From assembly GCA_000827265.1 (NCBI GenBank), contig KN834854.1:115946-161419 (forward strand): a stretch of DNA of 45,474 nucleotides, given 5' to 3'. Shown piece after piece: positions 1-10,867 of this stretch (the first letter of the stretch is position 1; the number at the start of each line of letters is the position of its first letter). The DNA comes from Collybiopsis luxurians FD-317 M1. Taxonomy: Eukaryota > Basidiomycota > Agaricomycetes > Agaricales > Omphalotaceae. The notes under the pieces are model-generated. The model worked only from the letters and a program-made list of their open reading frames with translations, had not been told where the DNA came from and ran no database searches. The translations under genes and the position numbers were made by a program.

Positions 1-475
1 GTGCCACAATTAAGCAGCAATTTTACACTTGTTTTCTTTTTTTCCCTTCCACTCAGGTTTGTAGGTACTTGGGTGAAGGCTCACTGTCACCTATGGACTT
101 GTATTAAATGTAGAATCATGTGTTCATTTGCAGTTTCAATTATTTGTACTTCTAATGTGTTTTCAGCAACCTTGTATGTAAATAGCCCTGAAATAGTGCT
201 TTAATTTGAATATATCAAATTATGTGCTTGGATAGACCTTAGACTTCATAGGGTACAAAATGCTCTATGCCTTAGGCCTTGTGCATTTGAATGCAGGTTA
301 TTCAACTCAAGCCTGAGGATTAAACGGCGGTCTCGACAACCATGGGCATTTAGCTGATGTAGGGCACTTGTAGAATATCAGTACTATGTCAGTATTCAGA
401 CATATTCTCAATTACAAGCCTTTTGAAGTCAAATAATCATATTTAATGTGTCGGAAATAAGTTTTAATGAGAGTT
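1..475. other. Left edge, no gene supported
   Basis: I see no family-like protein on either strand and no convincing exon structure. The only long open frame starts at the window edge and has no recognisable motif. A T-rich run near 36-50 followed by CCTTCCACTCA resembles the end of the repeat at 21175-21510, but the match is too short to call. Confidence 0.3.
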
Positions 476-574
476 ACATTTTGCCGAGCCTCGGCAAGTT
501 AAGCTGTCAAGCATGGGAAAAAAAAGTTACTTGGATGTAACTTTCAAGTTACTTGAAAAGTAACTTTGCGCACA
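476..574 (+). repeat. 105-bp dispersed repeat, left copy (inverted relative to 44173-44282)
   Basis: It begins ACATTTTGCCGAGCCTCGGC and ends near TTTGCGCACA. It contains an almost perfect palindrome (TGCCGAG-C-CTCGGCA) followed by several AAGTTACTT/AAGTAACTT units in alternating orientation. The reverse complement of 44173-44282 aligns over its whole length with small gaps, while sequences on either side do not obviously match. It abuts the truncated end of the Harbinger-like transposase at about 590, so it may have inserted into that gene. It could be a small MITE, a terminal or subterminal repeat of a larger element, or an integration site. Confidence 0.6.
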
Positions 575-589
575 CTCCATGCAGGCATC

Positions 590-1325
590 CAAAAGACCCT
601 TGAATAGTTCTCACGCCCATTCAGCTGTCTGACAGTATGAAAGCAGCTGATGGTTGAATGCCATAATATGATCTTGCTCAGCTGGGTCTGATGGGATACA
701 TTCACCTCCTTTCATTGGCGCCTTTATCTTGCCTTTGATATTGACAGGCCCTCGAGGAAAGGCAGTGTCAGATATCACATAAAATTCATCTGGTACTTGA
801 TTGCGCAGTCACTGGAATATGGGCTTCGCTGTATGAGCATCATGCCAGCTTCCAGGAGCATTCAGAATGGCATCAATGATAGTTCCTTTTCCAAGAGACT
901 TCAAGTCAGTAATTGCATGGGTCAGAGAAAGGCTCAGAAAGGATTGACCTTTCGGAGAAAACATTAATACATTTGTGATTGTGTGGTCTGTTTTCCAGCC
1001 ATTATATGTGGCATTCTCAATCTCAGGATTGTCCAATACCTGTGCAGGAAGTGAAAGACTATCTATTGAACCAAATGCGCCTTTGAGTAGGGAATGACAG
1101 GCAACAATGAGCAAGGACAGCTTTGCAAATTCTGCCTGAGTCTCAGGTAGAGCTATCCTTGCCTCTTTCATTTTACAGAGAGTAGCCAAGAGAATAATGA
1201 GAGAGAAGGAGAGATAACATGTGAGGACTGATGGGACAACAGCAAAAATTTATTGGAGCTGTACTTCAAGGATAGCTGAGCTGAAATAATGTAAAACCAA
1301 ACCAAGAGCTCTGGCTGCATCCAAC
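590..1325 (-). pseudogene. Harbinger/PIF-type DDE transposase fragment
   Basis: Read on the minus strand from about 1325, the conceptual protein has the order of DDE_Tnp_4 (Harbinger-like) transposases of mushrooms: a helical segment ARALGLVLHYFSSAILEVQL, then ALLKGAFGSIDSLSLPAQ-type sequence around the first Asp, NATYNGWKTDH, LNAPGSWHDA, SDTAFPRGP, AFNHQLLSYCQTAEW and IQGSFG. The 5' DNA-binding part is missing or unrecognisable upstream of 1325. A 63-nt GT-AG intron (886-948) is in frame, so the open frame reads straight through it between FSPKG and TIIDAILNAP. Lesions are TAA in the first helix (likely CAA to TAA), TGA before LRNQVPDEF, a 1-nt frameshift at AEW/GVRTIQGSFG (about 625), and loss of the C-terminus at 590, where the dispersed repeat begins. 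The family reaction is cut-and-paste transposition in the nucleus; this copy is dead. Confidence 0.82.
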
Positions 1326-1615
1326 AATCTCCTTCATCACCATGAGGAATGGGGGTACTATTCCAAACCTCTGTGAAATGTCAAGAATGAAATGAAAAGT
1401 TTGAAGAAGTCCACACAGCTTTGCTCAAGGTGCAAGTTGGACATTGCTGAAAATATGGTAGCAGACTGAGGGACATATGGTTAGGATGTCCTTAAATACA
1501 AATCCATGATAATGTTAGACAGGATCTTTGGCTACATCTCTTGAATGCTTTAGCCTCTCCATGGCCATCTGCTCAGTCTCTGCGGCTGCCCATAAAAATC
1601 CCTCATCTGCCTAAT

Positions 1616-2188
1616 TCACCTGATTATATTTGTAGTCATTTTAGTATCCTCCAATTGGTCAACACACTTGCTGGACTCAACTGTAAGAGCATCCTTAAGG
1701 CCAACAACCTGTCTGTTAAGGTCCTGAGCCAAAATAATCAGGCTGCAATGAGGAGAGATGCTTACAATCAGGTCCTTTTCACATTCCAGTCTGGTTTTGT
1801 CAATGAGTACATTGTGGAAGTCAAGATTAGGAGGGAGCAGCTCAGGCTGGGGATGAGTGCCAATGTAATATTCAGTATAAATAACCTTTGCCCATTCCAT
1901 GTTTGTTGTGGTCATCCACATTGAACCCTTCATGTGGATAAATTGATTAAACTGTTTTCTGAAGAAGATGAAAGTGTATGAAAAAATTGAACAACTAGGA
2001 ACCTACAACTGAGGAAAAACACCGATTCTAGAACCACAAATGACAACAAGATAATCACCAGGCCACCAATTGCCCCAGAATACCTCCTCAGGAGCTTGTA
2101 TACAATGGTACACTGTCCAAAGTGAGCTGGTGTTTTTGTCAGCTTGCTTGTTTCCATTGCTCCCATGAATATTAGATAACTTTGTCAA
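1616..2188 (-). pseudogene. Weak two-exon hypothetical gene
   Basis: Two minus-strand open stretches lie around a canonical 55-nt intron candidate (donor GTAGGT at 2006, acceptor CAG at 1952-1954). The first exon is Trp-rich (EEVFWGNWWPGDYLVV), and the second starts near FIHMKGSMWMTTTNMEWAKV and ends at a stop near 1616. I recognise no family. The reading frames on the two sides do not join in phase with this intron, so either an indel has occurred or the model is wrong. No signal peptide or membrane segment is evident. Confidence 0.25.
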
Positions 2189-2199
2189 AAGGATTGAGA

Positions 2200-3440
2200 T
2201 GAAGCTTACCAGGCAACAGCCACTAGAGGGGATGGAGATTTTTCATACTCCAGGTCCTCGGTGGTTGAGAATGCCACATGAGATGTATGAAAATGGAGTA
2301 TCTCAATGTTGGCTGGTTAGAAAAGAGACACCATTGGCACTGGGCATCCCTCAACAGTGTAGGAGATTAAAACACCTACAGACCCAAGTAAGCATATAAG
2401 GATAGACAGTGAGAATGAGCTTACTATCACCCAGATGGAGAACAATATGTTGAATGGGCCTCTCTGACATGATTGGAGGAGGATGAAGGAGGAATTTGAA
2501 AAGAAATGTGCACAGCTGGATTCCAACCCATATTGTAATCATGCTACCTGGTCTGGTCCAATATAGCTCAAATCAAAGACTTCTTGGCACCCATGTACAG
2601 GAAGTAGACGATAGTTGGGTAGATGGTATATCTTGAAAGCTGTATAAAAGGTGTAACTCTAGAAGCTGTATAAAATTATGTCATGTATCTTTAACAGAAT
2701 GCCATTCACAATGTGGCATCCCCATACCATTCCCATACATTTGGGTATCTGTGGGACAACAGATTGTGGCTTCTTTGAGAAGCAGATTGGGTGTATTAGA
2801 TAGATCGACACTCTCAATATTGAATCATGCCAGTCATGATTAACCATCAAATTTAGTTATGACTTGCATGGTGATATCACCACAGAATTGAAAGAACTGG
2901 CTGAGAGAGAACACAGCTGAAACAAATTTTAATTTCTTTTACAGTCACATACATATATCAGATCAAATTGTCAGCAGTAAATTCAAGTGTATATTTGGGG
3001 AATGCTGTGGGTACAGAGGGTGATAGAAATGCCCATGGTAATATCACAATAGACTGTATACAATAGACTGTATGATTCAGACAAGAACAGTTGGTAACAT
3101 ATAATCAAAGGCAAATAGACATCAGGGGCGAAGAGTCCATAGTATCAACATCACAGACATGCAAAATTGAGAGAATCACTGAGGACATGGAAATATCCTA
3201 TCTGTGGTGAGATCACAATAGAGTGTGAAAGTCAAACAAGAACAGGCAGTCACATATTATTGAATACAGGTTCCGCATCCCTTATGGCCAACTGGTACAC
3301 ATTTGATCAAAATTTCAGTTCAACAATGGAAGACTTTCACAGATAACTGTACATACCCCTCAACCAATGACAGTCTGTAGGTGGATTCCATCTAATTGGT
3401 GGCTTAAGATATCATTTACATCCTCAGTCAAACTGGGGAA
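2200..3440. other. Gene-poor stretch with short direct repeats
   Basis: I find no supported gene. Two related segments, about 3037-3102 and 3205-3260, share ATCACAATAGA followed by ACAAGAACAG and an ACATAT(A/T)AT tail. The first also contains a small internal duplication of the unit AATAGACTGTAT. A weaker third relative starts at about 2870 (GGTGATATCAC). The origin is unknown. Confidence 0.35.
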
Positions 3441-3446
3441 GGATTG

Positions 3447-4121
3447 TCATTGAGTCAAAGAGAGCTGATCTAGTTTGAGGAATGCATACTGGCTAGGAGG
3501 TGTATCTTCATCCAACCCATCCATGTCATTAGAATTGCAAATCTCATCTATAATCTTGTCTATCTCAGATAGCTCCTTGCACAGAGATTGAACTTCTTTG
3601 TGAAGATCATTTACTTCCTGTTTGAGTGTCATGTTGTTATGTTATAGCTTGAGCAGCAAAATGGTGCTGTCTTGCCTGAACATTAAAAGGTCCATGCTTT
3701 TAGTCTCATAGGCCTCATGCATTTTCTCATATGCATGACCACTCTCACTGAAAAAAAAACATACACAAATTAGAAATTAAAATTTTTTGAATTTGGACTT
3801 ACAACTCCTGGAGTCTCTCACAAAGTTGAAGATTATCCCTGCTAACCTCTTTGACTTCAACACATTTTTCCTGCTCTAGGCCAAGTATGCAATTCCTCAA
3901 CTGCAAGACCAACATTGCATTTTGCCTGTGTCAAAGGTACAGTTATTCCAAGGTATGAGATTCAGCTATGGCAGGAAAGACTCACTCATTTTTGCCCTGT
4001 TCCTTTTCCAGTTGATGGTGTAGGAGGGTCACTGCACACCAATAGAGGTCCATTTTGCTGAAGGCACACTGAGTGGCAACTGGTTGAGCATCTGATTCAT
4101 TTTGGATGATGGGGTGTTCAT
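3447..4121 (-). pseudogene. Coiled-coil protein gene, three phase-consistent exons
   Basis: Three minus-strand exons can be joined: upstream to 3986, then 3925-3803, then 3747-3447. They are separated by a 60-nt intron (3926-3985, donor GTGAGT) and a 55-nt intron (3748-3802, donor GTAAGT, T-rich run before CAG). Both junctions keep phase. The product is rich in Glu, Lys, Leu and Gln with heptad-like spacing (LEKEQGKNE, LQLRNCILGLEQEKC, LKQEVNDLHKEVQSLCKEL) and ends in an acidic tail (SNDMDGLDEDTPPSQ). One in-frame TAA (LLKL*HNNM, likely from CAA) interrupts the last exon, and the start codon is not certain. I recognise no named domain. The gene lies head to head with the KDZ transposase that begins about 150 bp away and could be a cargo or partner gene of that transposon, or an unrelated host gene. 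Confidence 0.5.
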
Positions 4122-4260
4122 TGAGAGTGAGAATTCAGAGAGGACTGGGGAGAGTTTAGGGTTTGATTTGCTGGAACAAGTGGCAAAAACAGATGGCTGG
4201 TCAGTTTGAATAAGTGTGTACCACCAGGTCCTAAAGTGGAAGTTAGAAAAATTCAGATAA

Positions 4261-7200
4261 ATGGGTGCATGTCAACCATGTGCTTATCATGTTTGCACTC
4301 TTTCCATAACTGCATCTTTTTTTGAATTCAACCCTATTCAAATCCATCTTGCCTGTGATTCAATGGGCCACAGTGGACAGTGTAGGAAACACCAAATGCA
4401 CCATTGTGAACCTCTTCCACTGGGTCAGAATGACTTTCTCAATCTTTGTTTACATGAAGTAGTCATTGAAAATGGTCAAGCTGTTGCCAAACCAATATTG
4501 CCTGTTAAGGGCAGTACTACTTGGACCAAAAGCCTTACTTGGATGCCTGAGAATCAATATGACTTCAGACTGGATGCCTCATCAAGAATGTACATGGAGG
4601 CTGTCAAGGGCTGGGTGTATAATGGTGTTGAGGGGACTGAAGACAAGCCAACTGTGCAGAAGAGAAAGAAAAGCTTGTGTGCCATGAGTTACCAACTTGG
4701 TTAAAATAATTCATCACTAACTGTTCCTCAAACAGGCTTGGCTTCACCAATATTGGAGGGTACACTTTCAGGACTGCTTCTTGGATGAGTTGACAAGACA
4801 CAATGGATGCAGTGACGCCAAGGCTTGAAGACATGTGCAGAGTGCTGGGTGAGGTCTATACCAGAGCAGGAACAAGGTGTGGCTCATTATCGTTGCAGGG
4901 ACTGCTTCTTGTAGGACCTCATATGTAAAACGTGCTGCATCTGCCGCCACAAGCTTAATATCTTGCACAGGGTCAAGGTAGGTGGATAATTCATTTTTGC
5001 TGGTATATTGTTGAACAAGCTACAGAAATGGAATGGTAATCATTTCATTCGAACATTGCTGAAAGATCTTGGTCTTGGAGTGCAGTTGAATCACCTCTCC
5101 TTAAACTGCACAAACCCACAATGCTGTCATAAGGATTTTTGAATTCTTCACACTAACAGCATCCATGAAGTCAATCTCTTCTTTCACAACTGCCCCAAGT
5201 GAAAGGAATTGCATCACATCCAACTTTTACAGTGAAGGCTGTATCCCACCAGTGAAGGTACCAATTGAATTAAGACCATGGTGACATTCAAATATCTCAA
5301 ACATCTCCACCACATAATGCTGGCAATGAAGGCTTCAATGTATGACTTGTGTCAAGTGTTATGTGCTGCTACCAATGCCTCAGGTCTGCCAACTCCTCCT
5401 TGGAGGTACTGCGCATTAATGAGGATGATATTACAATGGCGCCATCTGAAAGCTATGAAATGAGCTGGCCATGGAATGGATCCTTCAGGCGCTGCAGGGA
5501 TGCCGGTGGGTGTTCTGGCAATACTGTGTCCCTCATGCCCTCATCCTGAGATCAATCTTCCAGATGAGTGGGAACTGGACCTCAAGAACACAGACCTCTA
5601 TGTGGTTTGTTTGAGCCAGGACACAAATTTTCAGCTAACAGAACAACTGGTCTCTTGGCACTCTTGAGACCTGGGTTTAATTAACAGCCAAGGATACTTT
5701 GTCTGCAGACAACCATATGAGGAGTATGTCACTGCTGGTGCATCCAAAGAAGATGTGAGTATCATTGGTTGTTTGGTCAGCTTTTCATTGACATGATACA
5801 CTCCAGATCAGTACTTGCATTGGATTTCAAGCAATCATCAAGGTGACAATACAATTTTTGAAAGGACTTTGTTACACCAGAGTAGTTGTGGTTGAATGCG
5901 CTCACTCAGAGATGTGGATGCCGAATGGTGCAGGAAGTCTGCAAAAAGGCAAAAGGTCCATTGATTCTCAAATCTGTCCATATGAAGCCCTAATTGCATT
6001 CTAGATACTGAAATATGGACTATGTTTTTGCCTGCATTCTCCTCCATTTTGGGGGGATTCTTACATTTCTGGTCAGGTATGACATTGCCTGTCAATGGTT
6101 TATGAATCTTTTTCTGCAAATTATATCTCAGTGGCCAAAGCAATTGCAACCTTCTACTGACCTTCAATTTGTCCCTATTATTGGCAAATGTCATGAACCT
6201 GCCCATAAGATGGAGAACCATGAACACTTCTTGGCAAATCTTCTGAGGTGGATGGGAATGACAGACTTTGAATTGATGGAATGGCTCTGGGGTCCCCACA
6301 ATAGTCTAGGCAATTCAACAAAAACCATGGGCCCTGGAACACAAATAGACACTCTTGAAGTGCACTTTGGATATCATAACCACCAGAAGTACATTTTTCA
6401 TGGAAAGCTTCTCTGGAATCAATACAAGGATGGAAGCTGTGATTTAAATTGTCAATGAGAAGCTCATATTGCATTTACAAAGAACTTGGAGCCAGAAATG
6501 GTTGAGGAATTGAAAGAGCTCTGCAGAAAGTGGGAGGAAGCACCTTTTTCTAAGGATGGCCTTAAGAATCCTTTTCAGGTCACTGAGGAACATAAGTGCT
6601 GCAAATATTTGACATTGAATATTCATGTTGACATGCAGTGTCAGTTCTTTCTGAAGCAGAGGTAGAGAAGGAATTGGCAGTAGAGGATGCTGAGCATAAG
6701 CAAAAGAAGGAGTGGCGCAATTTGAATAAGACTCGAGGAGCAAAGTTTGTAAAGATGGCTCTGGATATTGAGGAGACCCAGTAAGTGCAGTCTCATTGTG
6801 AATGGACAATAGGTGATATATCTTATACATAGAGCCAAGCTTTGTGATGATATTACCTGCTTAAAAAAATCATCCCAGACTACATGACAAGTGTCTGGAA
6901 TTTTGGATCAATGAAACATACTTGACAAGAATTTTGAAGCCTATGAGAATCTTTGACCAATATATATGCTGGGCCTACTGCAGACACTGATGGAGAAGAA
7001 CAAAGTCAGTTTGCCAGGGGACAGCATGGATGTAGAGGATGCTAAATTGTGGTTACTGTTGTTGTTGAGCCTAGAAGAACAGCTTCACAAAGTGCGATGT
7101 TTTGATGTGATTGCTCATCTTCAACACACCCTGTACATCAAAGCCAGGATGATCAAGTTTAGGCACACAAATATCCAGGGCCAATGAGAGTTGGGGAGAT

Positions 7201-7517
7201 CAAGGGAGATCATCAATGGCATTCACAGCAGAGCTAAGGAGTGGTCCAATTGCTACTGCTATAATTGAGCTGCTTTGTATGTGCTGCAGAGACCTGGAGT
7301 ATGGGAGGAGGTTCTGCATCCTCTGAGTAATGAGGGTGTCAGATGTTACTCTGACATTGAGTGAGTAAAGAACAGACCTGGTAGGTGTGGGACAAATGAG
7401 GAGGAAGAAGGCAAGGAGAGGCAGGGCATGGAGCCTATGGATGGAATTGAGGAGCCAGAGACAGAGCTCAATCTGGTAGAAAAAGAACAGGATAGATGGG
7501 AAGGGATGGCCAATCAA
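4261..7517 (+). pseudogene. KDZ (Kyakuja-Dileera-Zisupton) transposase with CxC2 cysteine cluster, decayed
   Basis: KDZ elements are large cut-and-paste DNA transposons expanded in Agaricomycetes. Landmarks in order: a variable N-terminal region with YMEAVKGWVYNGVEGTE and a KRKK stretch (4560-4680); the CxC2 zinc cluster CRDCFL*DLICKTCCICRHK (4894-4960); KWNGNHFIRTLLKDLGL (about 5025); ILHTNSIHEVN; LQWRHLKAMK; ILCPSCPHPEINLPDEWE (5520-5580); the catalytic-Asp segment RYDIACQW (about 6078); IGKCHEPAH (6180-6207); the acidic segment TDFELMEWLWGPHN; and TKTMGPGTQIDTLEVHFG. A helical tail runs to about 7510. Introns include 5755-5806 (52 nt) and one near 4977-5024. Lesions include frameshifts near 4780 and 5950 and many stops, several TGA at Arg positions (LLQ*RLYP). 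The gypsy LTR begins at 7562, just after the last recognisable residues. Terminal inverted repeats were not found. Confidence 0.85.
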
Positions 7518-7561
7518 GGAACATTATATCATGGAAATGGATAATATTCAAGGTGCAAATG

Positions 7562-7833
7562 TGTTAGGACCTTTGCTACCTTTTATTGTTAGAAGCTTGT
7601 AGTAGGTTCAGTGAATAGGAAAGTATTTTATTATGCCACAGCTGAGACAGAATATGCAATGGGGAGTTGCTACATACGACAGGTGAATGAGTCCTGTTGT
7701 TAGGACCTTTTACTACCTTTGTTGTTAGAGGCTTGTAGTAGGTTCAAAGAATAGAAAGTGATTTATTATACCACAGCCAAGACAGAATATGCAATGGGGA
7801 GTCACTACGTACAACAAGTGAATGAGTCCTGTA
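7562..7833 (-). repeat. 136-bp tandem duplication at the outer LTR end
   Basis: 7562-7697 and 7698-7833 are head-to-tail copies. Each starts TGTTAGGACC and ends near GTGAATGAGTCCTG. They differ by scattered substitutions and small indels, so the duplication is not recent. It covers the U5 end of the minus-strand LTR. Confidence 0.8.
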
Positions 7834-8210
7834 CAGTTTGGGTATTGGATGTGGAGGAATGATCCTTGAGTGTCGAATAACAAATCTAGTAGCTCGGTGC
7901 AACTAGAAATTGTATATTGAAAGAACTCATTAAGACAGTATTAATGCAGGTTGACTCAGAAGGTTTGTGACTCAGTGTCCGTTTACCCTACAAGATGGAA
8001 TATTTGAAAGGCTACAGCAGTTGAATAGTCTTGTTGATCAGTTCAACAAGTGAGAGGTAGATACGCCAGTGACTCAGTGTCAATGGGGTTTGCTTGACTC
8101 AGTGTTAAGCAGAATAATATTAGAAACTAGTGAACAAGAGAATAGAAACAATACAGGTCAAGACAGTTCAGGTAATAACAGCATTATCATGAGAGATGTA
8201 GGTACAAGGC

Positions 8211-8218
8211 TTTTATAC
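8211..8218 (-). promoter_or_regulatory. TATA box in LTR
   Basis: The minus strand reads AGTATAAAAGCC, about 165 bp inside the LTR start at 8385. Position and strand fit the promoter of the minus-strand retrotransposon, with U3 to the right. Confidence 0.5.
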
Positions 8219-8385
8219 TCTGCAGGAAGACATGTGAATAAGAATTGGAATGGGCAACTGGTTAGTTTGCCTCAAAAAATGCATGTCGGAATTGGGGAGC
8301 CTGGAATGAATGGCAGGACTATTATTGAGTTGTGTGGTGAGTGTACTGGTTGGAAAGAGTGGAAAAAATAGTGTAAGGCATAACA

Positions 8386-8400
8386 TTACCCCCCCTAAGG
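8386..8400 (-). promoter_or_regulatory. Polypurine tract next to 3' LTR
   Basis: The minus strand reads CCTTAGGGGGGGTAA directly before the LTR start TGTTATGCC. This is the expected plus-strand DNA primer site of an LTR retrotransposon. Confidence 0.6.
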
Positions 8401-8547
8401 TCCTTGAGCCCTCAAAAGGATGCATTGTGCAAAGCTTTTGATGCATAGCTTTTGATGCAATATGGTGTCATGACTGCTGCGCCATCAGATTGAGTTTCAA
8501 TGTGCTGGCTGCCGAATTTCAATTGAAAACTCTAAGTCCGAAGGCCT

Positions 8548-8553
8548 TATAAA
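8548..8553 (+). promoter_or_regulatory. TATA-like box of the antisense gene
   Basis: CCTTATAAAGCTGG lies 55 bp before the ATG at 8603, followed by a pyrimidine-rich run (TTCCTCTCTTCC) just before the start. Spacing and strand fit a fungal core promoter. Confidence 0.4.
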
Positions 8554-8602
8554 GCTGGCACTCTGGGTTTTTGAGTCATTTTCCTCTCTTCCTTTGACCA
8601 CT

Positions 8603-10599
8603 ATGTCTGCTTCACAATTGTTCCCCAACCAACCAGCTGCCTCTTCCAGTAATTTGGGAGGTTCAAGGCCTCGAATTATCTTCAAATTTCCCCAAGCTGT
8701 CCAACCAGTGTCAGCCATTCCTCTTTCCAATGCTCTTCCTTCTGTTCCTTCTGTGGCCAAGAAGATGTAACATGTGGCATTCAAATGTAGTTCACTCCTT
8801 GAGTATCCCTCTGTCCTGGTTTCTGCCAGTACCCCTTCTTCCCTTCCTTCCAATGTCCAATCCATCTATGACAATGCATATCTTGCCAATTTGAGTCCGG
8901 AGATTTTGGAACAGGTGCCTGATGATGAGTGGCATAAGATATTCACACTCTACCCCTCTTGCGAGTATTGTGCTTTGCATAATCTCCAATCCTCGTGCTC
9001 CCTCTGTTCAAATTCCCTCTCCTGTGCCACTTGCAAGATGAACTACCTGACAAGCAAGAAATTTTGTTTGTTCAAAAGCATCTTCTGACTCCTACAGTTC
9101 CATGTCCTTGTGAAGCTTCCCCTCATTGTTGCCTATCACTTTGTGTTGAATTGTGGGAACTTTGTCATTCGGGATGAGGAATGGACTGCCCTAACAACTG
9201 GGCTATGCAATTACCCTTATTATTGCAAACAACTGGGCTATGCGATTACCCTTATTATTGCAAACATCTGGAGGAGCTGGGATTGGCATCAGGGAAACTG
9301 AGGGCTCAGGAGGGCAAAAGGAAAGCAGGTAAGTCTGGTGAGTCTGTGATAGGATAAGTACTCATCATCATTCTAGTCATCTCCTCGAATGCCTTTTGAA
9401 AGAGTCAGCTCCTTTGGCAGGAGAGGGTGCATTTAGGGGAGCTGAGTTGCAAGCAAGTCATTCCAGCTCCATCTTATAAAGGAAAGGAGGTTGTTCATGA
9501 CCCTGTAGATGTCAATGTCAAGATGGAGGCTCCCGATGCCATGGATTCCATGGATTTGGACTATCCAGAGGATGTCCCTCCTGCATCTGCTCCTATTCCT
9601 GCAGTGCCTGCTCCCGCTCTGACAAAGCCTGCAGTCATTTGGAAAGTAAACAATAGGCAGTCTTGTCATGAGGTTTCTGGTTTGAAGACTTGGTTTTTTG
9701 AACCTCTTGTCAAACTGGTTCCTTCTGATGGTTCTATCCCATCTCAAGATGAAAGTAAGTTTTTCTTTTTGAACATTGTTTTTTACTTGTATAGTCATCC
9801 TAACTAACTCTGTTTTTAGTCATTCAAACTGCAATTGAATGCATCATTATACAGGTTGCTAAACTGTTGTCTGGTTCCAGTAGAACAATGATAGAGCAAG
9901 ATCTCTGGGCTTTGGCGGATGGGTTGGTTCAAGGTGTTTTTAATGATCTCAAGAAACAATTGGTGAGTAACTTCTTCATTTCCGGCTTTTCATTGTATCA
10001 CTAATTGTTTCTGCATTCTCTTCATAGAACCATCCCTCTTCTGAACCTCCCGCCCCATTCTTGAATTGCAGGTTGACCCAGTTCATCGAATCCCTCTCAA
10101 TGATCAATTTATCCTCTGTGGGTATCATCGATGCTCAGCAAGATGAGCTCCTCTGAGCCTATTGGGAGTATCAATCTTTGTTGTGGAAGTCAGATTCTTT
10201 GGAGACTGAGAATCTCCATGTGAAGGAGCAAGTGTCTTCACAAGACAGCCAGTTGAAGGAAAAGGATGAGGAACTGACCCGTCTGAAATCCTTTGTGAGG
10301 CATTTCAAGGGTGACATTCAGTCAACAGTAAGCTTCTTTCTTCTCTTTCGACTGGTTTAGTGTCTTGATAGGATATCTCACAGGAGGTTCAACAATTAAG
10401 GGGAGCAATGGAAGCTCAGGATAGTGAGATAGAGGAATTGAAGAAGAAGTTGGCTGCAAGTGAGGAGGCCCATTGAGTTGCAGCAGAAGAGTTGAAGTTG
10501 TGAGATGAAGAACTCACCCAACTTTGACAGCTTTTTGAGTCAGTCTGAGGGCAGTTTGCTGCTGCCTCACCTACAAAGCCTTCTTCTAGCAGTTCCTAG
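8603..10599 (+). pseudogene. Antisense accessory gene 1 of gypsy element: Cys-rich then coiled-coil protein, five exons
   Basis: Exons 8603-9328, 9377-9754, 9820-9962, 10028-10327 and 10384-10599 join through four GT-AG introns (48, 65, 65 and 56 nt), all in phase. Without a 35-bp tandem duplication in exon 1 the model is about 575 residues. It starts MSASQLFPNQPAASSS, low complexity rich in Ser and Pro. A Cys/His cluster follows (CEYCALHNLQSSCSLC, then CATCK), likely zinc-binding. After WTALTTGLC and PYYCKHLEELGLASGKLR come an acidic Pro/Ala linker (MDSMDLDYPEDVPP), DLWALADGLVQGVFNDLKKQL, and a long coiled coil (LKEKDEELTRL, EIEELKKKLAASEE) ending in a Ser-rich tail. In-frame stops lie at 8768 (TAA), 9086, 9397, 10154, 10474, 10501, 10525 and 10546 (all TGA). 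I recognise no named family. The gene lies against the retrotransposon, between pol and the 3' LTR. A nucleic-acid-binding or structural role is only a guess. Confidence 0.65.
9195..9264 (+). repeat. 35-bp tandem duplication inside antisense gene 1
   Basis: CAACTGGGCTATGC and the following 21 bases occur twice head to tail (9195-9229, 9230-9264) with one A/G difference, which sits at a CpG. Removing one copy puts the two halves of exon 1 in one frame, so this is a slippage lesion that broke the gene. Confidence 0.85.
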
Positions 10600-10805
10600 G
10601 ACTTTCAGCTCATGAATTTCTTGTATATAGATAGATCCTTATCCTGAATTTATTGTACTGGGCCCCTCCTTTGTGTGAATAAGAAATTGCCCCAGGTTCA
10701 AAATAAGAGATCTCCTGAGAATTGAAGTATTCAACATTTTCCATGAGGCGTATGCATGTGGCTGCACATTTTGTTCCTTATTAGGTTCATATTGGGCATC
10801 CTTGT

Positions 10806-10816
10806 CTTGATAAAAG
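10806..10816 (+). promoter_or_regulatory. TATA-like box of antisense gene 2
   Basis: TTGATAAAAGG lies about 55 bp before the ATG at 10868, nearly the same spacing as for the first antisense gene. It is weak by itself. Confidence 0.3.
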
Positions 10817-10867
10817 GACACTTTTTAAGACTATTTCTCTATCCTCATTTCTCTATCCTCCCTTGTC

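Larger units (their letters stand above)
7562..8385 (-). repeat. LTR of gypsy element 1 (3' LTR)
   Basis: The + strand runs from TGTTAGGACC to GGCATAACA, giving TGTTA...TAACA ends as expected for an LTR. On its inner side it touches TTACCCCCCCTAAGG, the reverse complement of a polypurine tract, which fixes minus orientation and 3' LTR identity. A minus-strand TATA box lies inside (8211-8218). The outer end is duplicated, so the LTR is 688 bp if counted from 7698 and 824 bp from 7562. GACTCAGTGT recurs three times near 7971, 8070 and 8097. No second LTR copy was seen in the window. Confidence 0.65.
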
